Below are positions 1 through 5,618 of a DNA stretch of 12,680 bases, piece by piece. A program made the translations under genes and the position numbers. This DNA comes from an uncultured Clostridia bacterium. GTDB lineage: Bacteria; Bacillota; Clostridia; Oscillospirales; Oscillospiraceae. The stretch covers positions 1-12,680 of the forward strand of contig CAMWTG010000053.1 of the NCBI GenBank assembly GCA_947177115.1, given 5' to 3'. Every line of letters starts with the position of its first letter. Position 1 is the first letter of the stretch. Under the pieces are notes generated by a model that was given only the letters and a program-made list of their open reading frames with translations, was not told the DNA's origin and did not search any database.

Positions 1-195
1 GTCCTTCAGGGCGCTGGGGGGGAAGGAGGCGACCACGATCATGACCGTACATCCGATAACGATAAAGACGCTGGCCGGGTCGAAGAAGTTCCCCAGCTGG
101 CCCGGGGACAGCAATCCCTCCGTGCCGCCGAACATCATACCGATCAGCATGACCACCAGGGCGCCGATAACGCCAATTACATAGGTAATATTCAT
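1..195 (-). CDS. motA: Flagellar stator protein MotA, N-terminal 65 residues (cut by window edge)
   Basis: MotA and MotB form the inner-membrane stator, whose ion flow turns the rotor through FliG. Only the first 65 codons are inside the window, and the frame is open to position 1. Two hydrophobic segments are visible, about residues 3-22 (starting ITYVIGVIGALVVMLIG) and 40-60 (around VFIVIGCTVMIVVASFPP). Between them is the loop with GGTEGLLSPGQLGNFFDPAS, which matches the MotA/TolQ/ExbB-type N-terminus, including the F-DP-S segment before the second helix. The ATG at 193-195 is preceded by GGTGAG at 203-208, 7 nt away. It follows flbD after a 113-nt gap with two hairpins, the usual clostridial flbD-motA order, so motB would be expected just outside the window. 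Whether it uses H+ or Na+ cannot be judged from this part. Confidence 0.93.
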   Translation of the reverse strand, partial: MNITYVIGVIGALVVMLIGMMFGGTEGLLSPGQLGNFFDPASVFIVIGCTVMIVVASFPPSALKD

Positions 196-216
196 ATCTT
201 TTCTCACCCATTTTAA

Positions 217-231
217 CTCCCCATAGGGGAG
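217..231 (-). other. Small stem-loop just upstream of the motA ribosome site
   Basis: CTCCCC-TAT-GGGGAG is a perfect 6-bp stem with a 3-nt loop, ending 8 nt before the GGTGAG ribosome site of motA. No U run follows, so it is not a terminator. It could limit or organise ribosome access to motA, but a stem this short may also be chance. Confidence 0.4.
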
Positions 232-246
232 AGATAGTTCCCTCAC

Positions 247-298
247 GGGGCGCATTTGAAGTCCGTCCAGATACCTCGACGCTCCTCAAACGCGCCCC
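247..298 (-). other. 15-bp stem-loop in the flbD-motA gap, stable only in the mRNA strand
   Basis: The arms at 247-261 and 284-298 pair over 15 positions around a 22-nt loop. In the minus-strand RNA the 5' arm is GGGGCGCGTTTGAGG and the 3' arm CTTCAAATGCGCCCC, so 13 pairs are Watson-Crick and the other two are G-U. In plus-strand RNA those two would be A-C mismatches, which points to an RNA structure in the operon transcript. No U tract follows on the minus strand, so it is not a standard terminator. Likely roles are mRNA stabilisation, processing or insulation between flbD and motA. Confidence 0.7.
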
Positions 299-308
299 CG
301 CGGACGCG

Positions 309-524
309 TCAGCGCTTGTCGGCCACCGTAATGACCCGGTGTACGTCCTGCACCTTGGCGCAGTAGTCCTGTATCTTCTTGATAATATCCTCGGGGGACT
401 CCTTGACGATGAAGTAGTCCCGGTTCATCATGACGATCTTGGATTCGGGGATCATTTCGATGCTCTCGATCTGATTGTGGTTGATCAGGAACCGTTCGTT
501 GTTCCGCTTGGTCAGTACGATCAT
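309..524 (-). CDS. flbD: Flagellar protein FlbD / SwrD family
   Basis: This 71-residue cytoplasmic protein belongs to the FlbD family, which includes SwrD (YlzI) of Bacillus subtilis, shown there to raise flagellar motor power. Family marks are the start MIVLTKRNNERFLINHNQIE, the ESIEMIPESKIVMMNRDYFIVKES-like strand region (given here only in outline), and the helix around PEDIIKKIQDY. There is no signal peptide or membrane segment. The start at 522-524 is chosen because AAAGGAG lies 7 nt upstream and the family begins with M-I-x-L-T; the upstream in-frame ATG at 563 would add an Arg-rich stretch foreign to the family. It sits between flgE and motA, each separated from it by a strong hairpin, which fits a link between hook genes and stator genes. 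Confidence 0.93.
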   Translation of the reverse strand: MIVLTKRNNERFLINHNQIESIEMIPESKIVMMNRDYFIVKESPEDIIKKIQDYCAKVQDVHRVITVADKR

Positions 525-547
525 AGCGCGCTCCTTTCTTCTCCGTG

Positions 548-575
548 CCCCCGGCCGCCGCAAAGCGGCCGGGGG
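548..575 (-). other. Perfect 11-bp GC stem-loop between flgE and flbD
   Basis: The arms CCCCCGGCCGC (548-558) and GCGGCCGGGGG (565-575) pair perfectly around a 6-nt loop. It lies between the flgE stop (618) and the flbD ribosome site (about 531-537). No U run follows in the transcribed direction, so a standard Rho-independent terminator is unlikely. It may act as a 3' barrier that protects the upstream hook-gene mRNA, or reduce expression of flbD-motA. Confidence 0.75.
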
Positions 576-617
576 AGTCAGGTCATAGCTTGCCGGGTCT
601 GCTTACGGCCGCCTGCC

Positions 618-1952
618 TTACCGCTTCATGTTCACCAGTTCCTCCAGCATGGAGTCGGTGACGGTGACGATGCGGGTGTTGGCCTGATAGCCGCGCTGGG
701 TGACGATCATGTTGGCGAACTCCGTGGCCACATCGGCGGTGGATGCCTCCAGACCGCTGCCCTGGATCTTGATCTCCTTGTTCTGATCCAGCAGGTTGCT
801 CAGCTGGGGGGTATAGCCATCGCCGTCCGCAGTAGCCGTGGAGACGGCGTTGTTCAGATAGGTACCATTGCCCAGCAGGCCACCCGCAATACCCACGGTC
901 AAATCGCCCGCGCCCTCCTGGGCCTTGTAGTAGGGGCCGCCGGTGTGGGTCACGCCGTTGGGGCTGGTCACGCTGCCAATGGCCATATAGCCAATAACAA
1001 TAGTCTTGCCGTTGGCTCTGGAGGTACCGATGATGGCGCCGTTCTCGTTGACGCTGATGCCCTCGATGCCCGCCGCCTTATCGTTAAGATTGGGGATGGG
1101 GCCATCATAACTCGTGATGGTTGTCGGCACACCGTCTGCCCCCACAGCTCCGCCTGCGCCTGGATAAAGGGTATTCAGATTCTCAAAGCTCAGCGCGCCG
1201 GTCTCCGGATCATAGAGGTCGGGATTGGCTAGGGACACATTTACCCGTTCCGTGCTCTGCGAATCGCCATTCGCCTCGGGATAACCGCTGAGGATATCAT
1301 AGACTGCTTCACCGGCATCCCAGTTCGTGCTGCCATCGGCATTGAGGCCCCCATTAGCCAGAGTGGGTTCCGCAGCGGCCAGGGGGATCCGCAGGGGCAC
1401 CAGCTGGGTGCTGAGGATCAGTTCGTCCTGAATGTTCCGGCCTTCCTGCTTCGCATTCAGGATATCCTGCTCTGTCGCGGTCTCATCGTAATCCGGATTA
1501 TACACCATCTTGAAGCCGTAGACAACATTGCCCTGGCCATCGGTGATATAGCCCATGGGGTCAACGTCAAAGTCGCCCGCTCTAGTCAGGGACAGCTTGG
1601 TGTAATCGTCCGCGCTGTCGAAGGTCAGGCCCTTATCGCCCACCAGGAAGAAACCATCGCCATCGATCATGCAGTCCAAGGCATTGCCGGTGGGGTTGAA
1701 GGTGCCGGGGGACATATTCAGGTCGATGGAGCCCACCTGCGCGCCGTAGCCGATCTGGGAGGGGGTGTTGCCGCCCCGGGTGGCGGTGCCGTTGCTGCCG
1801 GCCCGGCGGGTGGTGTACAGGGACTCCTGGAAGATCATACGCTGCGCCTTGTAGGCGGTGGTGTTCACGTTGGCAATGTTGTTGCCGATCACGTTGAGGT
1901 TGGTCATGTGGGTCTTGAGGCCGCCGATGGCGGCATACATTGCTCCAGTCAT
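618..1952 (-). CDS. flgE: Flagellar hook protein FlgE
   Basis: FlgE (444 residues) polymerises outside the cell into the hook, after export through the flagellar type III apparatus and capping by FlgD. The N-terminal D0/D1 region (residues 1-50) has the rod/hook signature with DVIGNNIANVNTTAYK-like residues (here NVIGNNIANVNTTAYK). Residues 85-105 carry the GNALD..IDGDGFFLV motif of FlgE/F/G proteins. The C-terminal helix (about 395-444) has EFANMIVTQRGYQANTRIV. The middle (about 150-370) is the variable, surface-exposed D2-like part. There is one cysteine, Cys94. There is no Sec signal peptide, as expected for type III export. The ATG at 1950-1952 has AAGGAG 11 nt upstream. It follows the TIGR02530 gene and precedes flbD. 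Confidence 0.96.
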   Translation of the reverse strand: MTGAMYAAIGGLKTHMTNLNVIGNNIANVNTTAYKAQRMIFQESLYTTRRAGSNGTATRGGNTPSQIGYGAQVGSIDLNMSPGTFNPTGNALDCMIDGDGFFLVGDKGLTFDSADDYTKLSLTRAGDFDVDPMGYITDGQGNVVYGFKMVYNPDYDETATEQDILNAKQEGRNIQDELILSTQLVPLRIPLAAAEPTLANGGLNADGSTNWDAGEAVYDILSGYPEANGDSQSTERVNVSLANPDLYDPETGALSFENLNTLYPGAGGAVGADGVPTTITSYDGPIPNLNDKAAGIEGISVNENGAIIGTSRANGKTIVIGYMAIGSVTSPNGVTHTGGPYYKAQEGAGDLTVGIAGGLLGNGTYLNNAVSTATADGDGYTPQLSNLLDQNKEIKIQGSGLEASTADVATEFANMIVTQRGYQANTRIVTVTDSMLEELVNMKR

Positions 1953-1965
1953 GCGATCAAATTCT

Positions 1966-1981
1966 CCTTTTTGCCTTTTTG
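1966..1981 (-). repeat. Tandem CAAAAAGG octamer at the flgE ribosome site
   Basis: In transcribed orientation two exact copies of CAAAAAGG lie end to end, and the second merges into the AAGGAG site of flgE. This gives two A-rich, SD-like stretches 8 nt apart. It may simply be a slipped-strand duplication. Confidence 0.5.
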
Positions 1982-1990
1982 GCGCTGCCG

Positions 1991-2013
1991 CCCCCTGTCA
2001 GTCGGGCAGGGGA
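1991..2013 (-). other. Stem-loop between the TIGR02530 gene and flgE
   Basis: CCCCTG (1992-1997) pairs with CAGGGG (2007-2012) around a 9-nt loop, and the flanking positions 1991 and 2013 add one G-U pair in the minus-strand RNA. It lies in the 92-nt gap after the TIGR02530 stop codon and ahead of the flgE ribosome site. No U tract is present. A 6-bp stem in GC-rich DNA is only moderately significant alone. Confidence 0.45.
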
Positions 2014-2044
2014 GCAAAGCATCCTGAAAAGGTCCTGCTCTTTC

Positions 2045-2443
2045 TTATTTCAGAAGGACAGCGCCGTCAATGTTGGTGAAAATGTTCTCCTGCATCTCCT
2101 CCTGAGACATGGTAGTGATGACCCGCCCGTGAGGGATGTTGATGATAAATGCCCGCGTGGCATCGAAAGCCAGGATATTGGTCGCGCCCTTGGCGCTGGC
2201 CCGTTCCACGCTGTCGGCAAGCTGGTCCATCAGCGTGTCGGTCACCTCGATGCCCCGTTCCTCGGCCCGGGCCCGGGCGTGCTTGGAAAAGGCCACGGAA
2301 AAGCTCTCCCGTTCCTGGGAGACGCTGGCGATCTCCCGCCGGAGCATTGAGCCGAACTGCGTTCCCGCGTCCCTGCGGCGAACCGGCTGCACCTGCTCCG
2401 TCTGTCCCAGCCGATCTATAGGTGTGATCCGATACTCTGCCAT
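2045..2443 (-). CDS. Flagellar operon protein, TIGR02530 family (function unknown)
   Basis: This 132-residue protein resembles the conserved 'flagellar operon protein' family TIGR02530, found between flgD and flgE in many clostridia and relatives; I know of no assigned biochemical role. Visible marks are the central FSKHARARAEERGIEVT stretch (about residues 51-68), a helix with LADSVERASAKGATNILAF, then FIINIPHGRVITTMS and the C-terminal NIFTNIDGAVLLK. There is no signal peptide or membrane segment. The ATG at 2441-2443 is preceded by GAGG about 8 nt upstream. Its gap from flgD is 39 nt and from flgE 92 nt. A role in hook assembly or export is inferred only from its place among hook genes. 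Confidence 0.88.
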   Translation of the reverse strand: MAEYRITPIDRLGQTEQVQPVRRRDAGTQFGSMLRREIASVSQERESFSVAFSKHARARAEERGIEVTDTLMDQLADSVERASAKGATNILAFDATRAFIINIPHGRVITTMSQEEMQENIFTNIDGAVLLK

Positions 2444-2482
2444 ACTCTCATCCTCTTCTCGGTCGGATGCAGGGGAAGGGTG

Positions 2483-3187
2483 TTATCCCAGCGCCTTCTC
2501 GACCGTTTCCTCAGCGGCATCCGTTCCGCCTTCGTTCTCGTCTGTGCCGGGGGTAGTGGGTACGTCCGTGCCCTCGCCGGGCTTCTCCACGTCCTCGCCC
2601 TCGCCGGGCGCATCGGGATCTGTCACAGGGGGCGTCTCTTCCTCTTCGCCCTCGCCGGGCTTCTCGGTATCTTCCACCTTGGGAGGCAGCTTGCCCACGG
2701 CCATGATCTGGTTGAGCAGATAGGTCTCGCCGTCCACGAAAATGACCCGCTGGCCGTTGTACAGGCCGGTCCCGGTGACCACGCCTTCCTTCTCGCCGAT
2801 CAGCTTGCCCTCCTTGTCGTACACAGGCAGGGTCACGGTCTGGCCCACCAGGGAGGCGGCATAGCTGAGGATGTTGGCCTCGGTAAGGTCCTCCACCTTG
2901 GTGCTCATCTCGGTGATGGCCTGCATGACCGTCATCTGGATGATTTGGTTCATCATGTCGTTGGTGTCGGCGGTGTTGTCGATGGTCTGGTTCTGCAGCT
3001 GGGTGACCATCAGCAGCAGCATATCCTGGAAGGATAAAGTGTTGTTGGCCTCATCAGAATCTGCATAGACGGTCTTGGCCCGGAACCCGGTCTGCTGCGC
3101 CGCCGTTGTGGGATCGTAGGACACGCCCCGGTTCGCCACGCTGTTGGTATAGGCGCTGTAAATGTCGTAGCTGTAATCGCTGCTCAT
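2483..3187 (-). CDS. flgD: Hook-capping protein FlgD with an acidic C-terminal tail
   Basis: FlgD caps the growing hook and helps insert FlgE subunits. Residues 49-98 match the FlgD N-terminal scaffold, with LSFQDMLLLMVTQLQNQTID followed by an Asn/Asp/Met-rich helix in place of the common DPLNPMDN stretch. Residues 104-168 form a small beta-rich part (SLVGQTVTLPVYDKEGKLIG onward) like the FlgD core. From about 169 to 234 the protein is low-complexity and acidic, with EKPGEGE, APGEGED and EKPGEGT repeats. A typical FlgD Ig-like domain was not recognised. There is no Sec signal. The ATG at 3185-3187 has AAAGGAG 10 nt upstream. It follows fliK by 22 nt and precedes the TIGR02530 gene. Confidence 0.9.
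   Translation of the reverse strand: MSSDYSYDIYSAYTNSVANRGVSYDPTTAAQQTGFRAKTVYADSDEANNTLSFQDMLLLMVTQLQNQTIDNTADTNDMMNQIIQMTVMQAITEMSTKVEDLTEANILSYAASLVGQTVTLPVYDKEGKLIGEKEGVVTGTGLYNGQRVIFVDGETYLLNQIMAVGKLPPKVEDTEKPGEGEEEETPPVTDPDAPGEGEDVEKPGEGTDVPTTPGTDENEGGTDAAEETVEKALG
2570..2665 (-). repeat. Short repeats encoding the PGEGE-type acidic tail of FlgD
   Basis: The 18-mer gccctcgccgggcttctc (plus strand) occurs at 2570-2587 and again at 2648-2665, and its core cgccctcgccgggc recurs at 2596-2609. These code for the EKPGEGE, APGEGED and EKPGEGT units of the FlgD tail. Such repeats can expand or contract by slippage, so tail length may vary among strains. Confidence 0.75.
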
Positions 3188-3209
3188 AGGATCGTTACTC
3201 CTTTATGTG

Positions 3210-4367
3210 TCAGTCTTCCAGACCGAACAGGCCCAGGCGCAGCTTCTGCATGAATTCCTCGCCGTTTTGCTGCTCTTCCTGATGCTGCTCCTGCTGGCGG
3301 TGCTGGTGCTGGCCCCTTCCATCGGGGTCCGCCTGCCGGAAGTTCTGCTGCTCGCTCTGCTGTCCCCTCTGGACCTCCAGATGGATCTCCTCGTGGCCGT
3401 AGCCCTGGAGGGCGGTATGCAGGTTGTTCAGGTGCTGATTGAGCAGTCCCTCCGCCTTGGGTGTGGACGCGTGAAGCACGACCTGCAAAACGCCGTTGGT
3501 GTCCTTGGTCATTTCGATCACCAGGCTGCCCAGGTTCTGGGGGTTGAGCCGGATCTCCACCCGGTCCTGGCCGTTCTGGGCCGCGTCCCGGATCATGTTC
3601 GCCAGCTGGTTATCCATCTCGGGCTCCTGGGTGTCCACCACCTCGTACCGGTCGCCCACCTTCACGGGCGCCGCCTCGGCCTCATGGAACAGGGGCTGCT
3701 CCACCGCTCCGGCCTCGCCGCTGGGCTCCTCGGTCTCCTCGCCGCGCTCCACCTGTACCTCGATCTCGTTCTCATTCTCGGGGCGCTGGGTCTCCTGAAC
3801 GGGACGCTCGGGAGCTGCCTGCTGGGTCTGTCCGCCGTTGTCCACGGTCTGCTGGGGGGCTTCCTCCATGGCCTGCTGGAAGTCCTTGGGCTGCTGCTCC
3901 ATGGATACCTCCGCGCCGATGCCTGCATCCACGCCGGTCTCCATCTCGGGGGCCTGCCCGCCAAGATCCATGGCCGCGCCCTCCACCGTCTCCTGGGGGA
4001 TGGGGTTGACGGCCGCCTCGGCCTGCTCCACGTTTTCCACGATCTCGGGCCGGAAGAGGTCCATGACGTTGACCGCGTTGGGGTTGCCGGTCAGATTCTC
4101 CGCCTTCAGCTCCTCATCCCCGGCGTTCTTGGGACGGTCAACGGGCTGGAGCTCCGCATCGGGGCCTTCATCGTCCTTGCCCAGCTTGTCCTTCACTTCC
4201 TTGCCTTCCGTAGAGGTCTCGTTGACCTTGTTGGACTTCTGGAGCATCTCCTGGAAACTGACGGACGCCTGGCCGTTCTGGTTCTTGCCGCCCACGTTGG
4301 GCACGCCGCTCATACTGGCGGCCAGCTTCTGCATCTGCTGGAGCAATGCGTTCTCAACTGTCGTCAC
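3210..4367 (-). CDS. fliK: Flagellar hook-length control protein FliK
   Basis: FliK measures hook length during export and switches the export gate from hook to filament substrates. The protein has 385 residues, near the usual length. Residues 1-235 are low in predicted order and rich in Gln, Glu and Pro, typical of the ruler part. Residues about 255-335 match the conserved C-terminal domain, with VEIRLNPQNLGSLVIEM and the LLNQHLNNLHTALQGYG helix. The end (about 335-370) is unusually rich in Gln, His and Glu. The start is GTG at 4365-4367, preceded by GAGGTGA; no ATG near the ribosome site fits the frame. It lies 25 nt after the unknown gene and 22 nt before flgD. A long open frame on the opposite strand is a composition shadow. 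Confidence 0.92.
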   Translation of the reverse strand: MTTVENALLQQMQKLAASMSGVPNVGGKNQNGQASVSFQEMLQKSNKVNETSTEGKEVKDKLGKDDEGPDAELQPVDRPKNAGDEELKAENLTGNPNAVNVMDLFRPEIVENVEQAEAAVNPIPQETVEGAAMDLGGQAPEMETGVDAGIGAEVSMEQQPKDFQQAMEEAPQQTVDNGGQTQQAAPERPVQETQRPENENEIEVQVERGEETEEPSGEAGAVEQPLFHEAEAAPVKVGDRYEVVDTQEPEMDNQLANMIRDAAQNGQDRVEIRLNPQNLGSLVIEMTKDTNGVLQVVLHASTPKAEGLLNQHLNNLHTALQGYGHEEIHLEVQRGQQSEQQNFRQADPDGRGQHQHRQQEQHQEEQQNGEEFMQKLRLGLFGLED

Positions 4368-4392
4368 TGTCTGTTTTCACCTCGCTTTGTGG

Positions 4393-5421
4393 TTAAATGA
4401 GATCAAAAATGCTGGGGTCGATGTCCTTGTTTTCCTTGCTGGTGAGATACTGGGTCAGGGTCTGCCAGTTCTCGTCCTTGTCCTTGCCGCCCTTGACGCC
4501 CAGGTCCAGGTCCACGAAGATGCCCAACTGGTTCAGCCGCTGCCGGAACAGGTCCAGCTGCGCCCGCCGGGGGTCCTCCTCGTCCAGCTCGCTGATCTGC
4601 TTGGAGAGCCCCGCCACGGAGGAGACCATATCCTTTTTCTTGGTCACGCCGTCCGTGGAACGCATACCGTCCAGGATGGCGCCCAGGGCATCAATGATGG
4701 CCTGTTCCTTTTTGTCCTCCTCGGACTGTTCCAGCTGCAGTCTCATCCGCTGGAGCATGTTCTCGTAGAAAGCGCTGTTGGGGTCCACGATCTGGTCAAT
4801 GACGCTGTCAGCATGATCTGCGGTAACGGCAAACTTGTCGTATCGCGCTCTTAGCGTATCTTCCACCGATGTGTCCGTCGCCCGGTAAACCACATCTATC
4901 AGCGCGCCATACATCTCCATGCGCTGTTGGGCTCTCTTCGCGCCCTCCTGCGTACCGTCTCCGCCCTCACACTCGGTCATCATCTGCGCCAGCCACGCCA
5001 CCATGTTGCCGCTGCCGGATGCGCCATCCTCCAAAAAAGGGGTGTTCTGGGTATACCGTGCATCCAAGCCTTTGATACTCATCACCAAAAGCCCGCTGTC
5101 GGCAGCTTCCTTCCGGACTTCGCCGCCATAACCGAAATAACCGGTCTCGCCTCTGGTGAGTACGCCTTTCTGCACTAGATCGCCCAGAAACGCATCATAG
5201 CTCTCCTGCGTCATGTTCCGGAAATCGTACTTCTGTCCCAGTTCGCGGACTTCGCTATCCGTCAACTTCGGACGGCTGCTTTTGCCGTAGGCCTTGGTGC
5301 GATTGGTAGTGAGGTCATTGACGTCCTTATTGAAGGAATTTCTGCCCTGGGTGGAACGTGCTGCCGCCGTGCGTCCGGCGGTATTAGGGGAATAATTGCC
5401 GAAAATGGTTCCAATGTTCAT
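4393..5421 (-). CDS. Unrecognised cytoplasmic protein in the MotE/YlxF position (fliJ-fliK gap)
   Basis: I do not recognise this 342-residue protein. It has no signal peptide and no membrane segment, unlike the MotE/YlxF-type proteins that often sit here. Visible parts: a Ser/Thr/Asn-rich start (1-50); a compact charged motif at 52-90 (KLTDSEVRELGQKYDFRNMT, then a D-x-L-V-x-K-G-V-L turn); a Gly-rich patch at 91-100; a mostly helical region (140-245); and a helical C-terminal third (245-342) with LSKQISELDEEDPRRAQL and a Lys/Asp-rich end. The ATG at 5419-5421 has AAGGAG 7 nt upstream. An earlier in-frame ATG at 5538 would add 39 mostly Arg-rich residues and seems unlikely, though a strong SD lies ahead of it. 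Codon use in the first two thirds (GAT, TAT, GGA, TTG, CTA, AGA) differs from the last third and neighbours (GAC, CTG, CGG, GTG). Position suggests a flagellar or export role, by inference only. Confidence 0.85.
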   Translation of the reverse strand: MNIGTIFGNYSPNTAGRTAAARSTQGRNSFNKDVNDLTTNRTKAYGKSSRPKLTDSEVRELGQKYDFRNMTQESYDAFLGDLVQKGVLTRGETGYFGYGGEVRKEAADSGLLVMSIKGLDARYTQNTPFLEDGASGSGNMVAWLAQMMTECEGGDGTQEGAKRAQQRMEMYGALIDVVYRATDTSVEDTLRARYDKFAVTADHADSVIDQIVDPNSAFYENMLQRMRLQLEQSEEDKKEQAIIDALGAILDGMRSTDGVTKKKDMVSSVAGLSKQISELDEEDPRRAQLDLFRQRLNQLGIFVDLDLGVKGGKDKDENWQTLTQYLTSKENKDIDPSIFDLI

Positions 5422-5473
5422 TTCTGCTCTCCTTCGTCTTTGCTCCGCGCATCCGCGTGGGTAAGTCGTTTCC

Positions 5474-5496
5474 AAACGGCGCGTCCCGCGCCGCCT
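5474..5496 (-). other. GC stem-loop in the fliJ-to-unknown-gene gap
   Basis: CGGCGCG (5477-5483) pairs perfectly with CGCGCCG (5487-5493) around a 3-nt loop. In the minus-strand RNA the stem extends by two G-U pairs and one A-U pair to 5474 and 5496; in plus-strand RNA the two would be A-C mismatches. It lies between two orphan ribosome-site-like motifs and the true ribosome site of the unknown gene. A weaker 5-bp stem, CGCCC/GGGCG at 5593-5606, lies just after the fliJ stop. Neither has a U tract. Confidence 0.55.
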
Positions 5497-5503
5497 TGCC
5501 CGC

Positions 5504-5559
5504 TCACCTCCCTTCCCGCTGGAATGGGATCTGCGCATGAGACCGGCCTCACCTCCTTT
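5504..5559 (-). other. Two strong ribosome-site-like motifs without a well-placed start
   Basis: In transcribed orientation AAAGGAGGTGA lies at 5549-5559 and GGGAGGTGA at 5504-5512. The first is a 10-nt perfect match to the 16S anti-SD region, but the nearest ATG (5536-5538) is 13 nt from its AGGAGG and opens only the Arg-rich extension of the next gene. The second has no good start near it. The 12-mer CACATAAAGGAG (5553-5564) also forms the flgD ribosome-site leader at 3198-3209. This 197-nt gap may preserve the start region of a gene that is no longer present. Confidence 0.55.
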
Positions 5560-5618
5560 ATGTGATCTTTGGGTCCGCTGTCTATCTGAGAACGCCCCGC
5601 AGGGCGATGCTCACTGTT

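Noticed and set aside
217..575. Hairpins near flbD and motA as Rho-independent terminators
   Set aside because: None is followed by a U run in the transcribed direction, and the genes continue in a conserved operon order.
3207..4400. Open frame of 397 codons on the plus strand opposite fliK
   Set aside because: It is Leu/Val/His-rich, has no recognisable domain and mirrors fliK; it is a composition shadow of a GC-rich, Gln/Glu-rich gene. Similar antisense frames at 6070-7209 and 9781-10953 were rejected for the same reason.
5422..5538. Earlier ATG (5538) giving a 381-residue form of the unknown protein
   Set aside because: The added 39 residues are mostly Arg-rich low complexity, the SD spacing is long, and a properly spaced AAGGAG precedes the ATG at 5421. 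Kept only as a minor possibility in the findings.
5418..5618. Open frame continuing in phase after the fliJ stop codon, possible readthrough extension
   Set aside because: 66 codons stay open to a TGA overlapping the next ATG, but the encoded residues look random and no readthrough signal was seen; long open stretches are common at this GC content.
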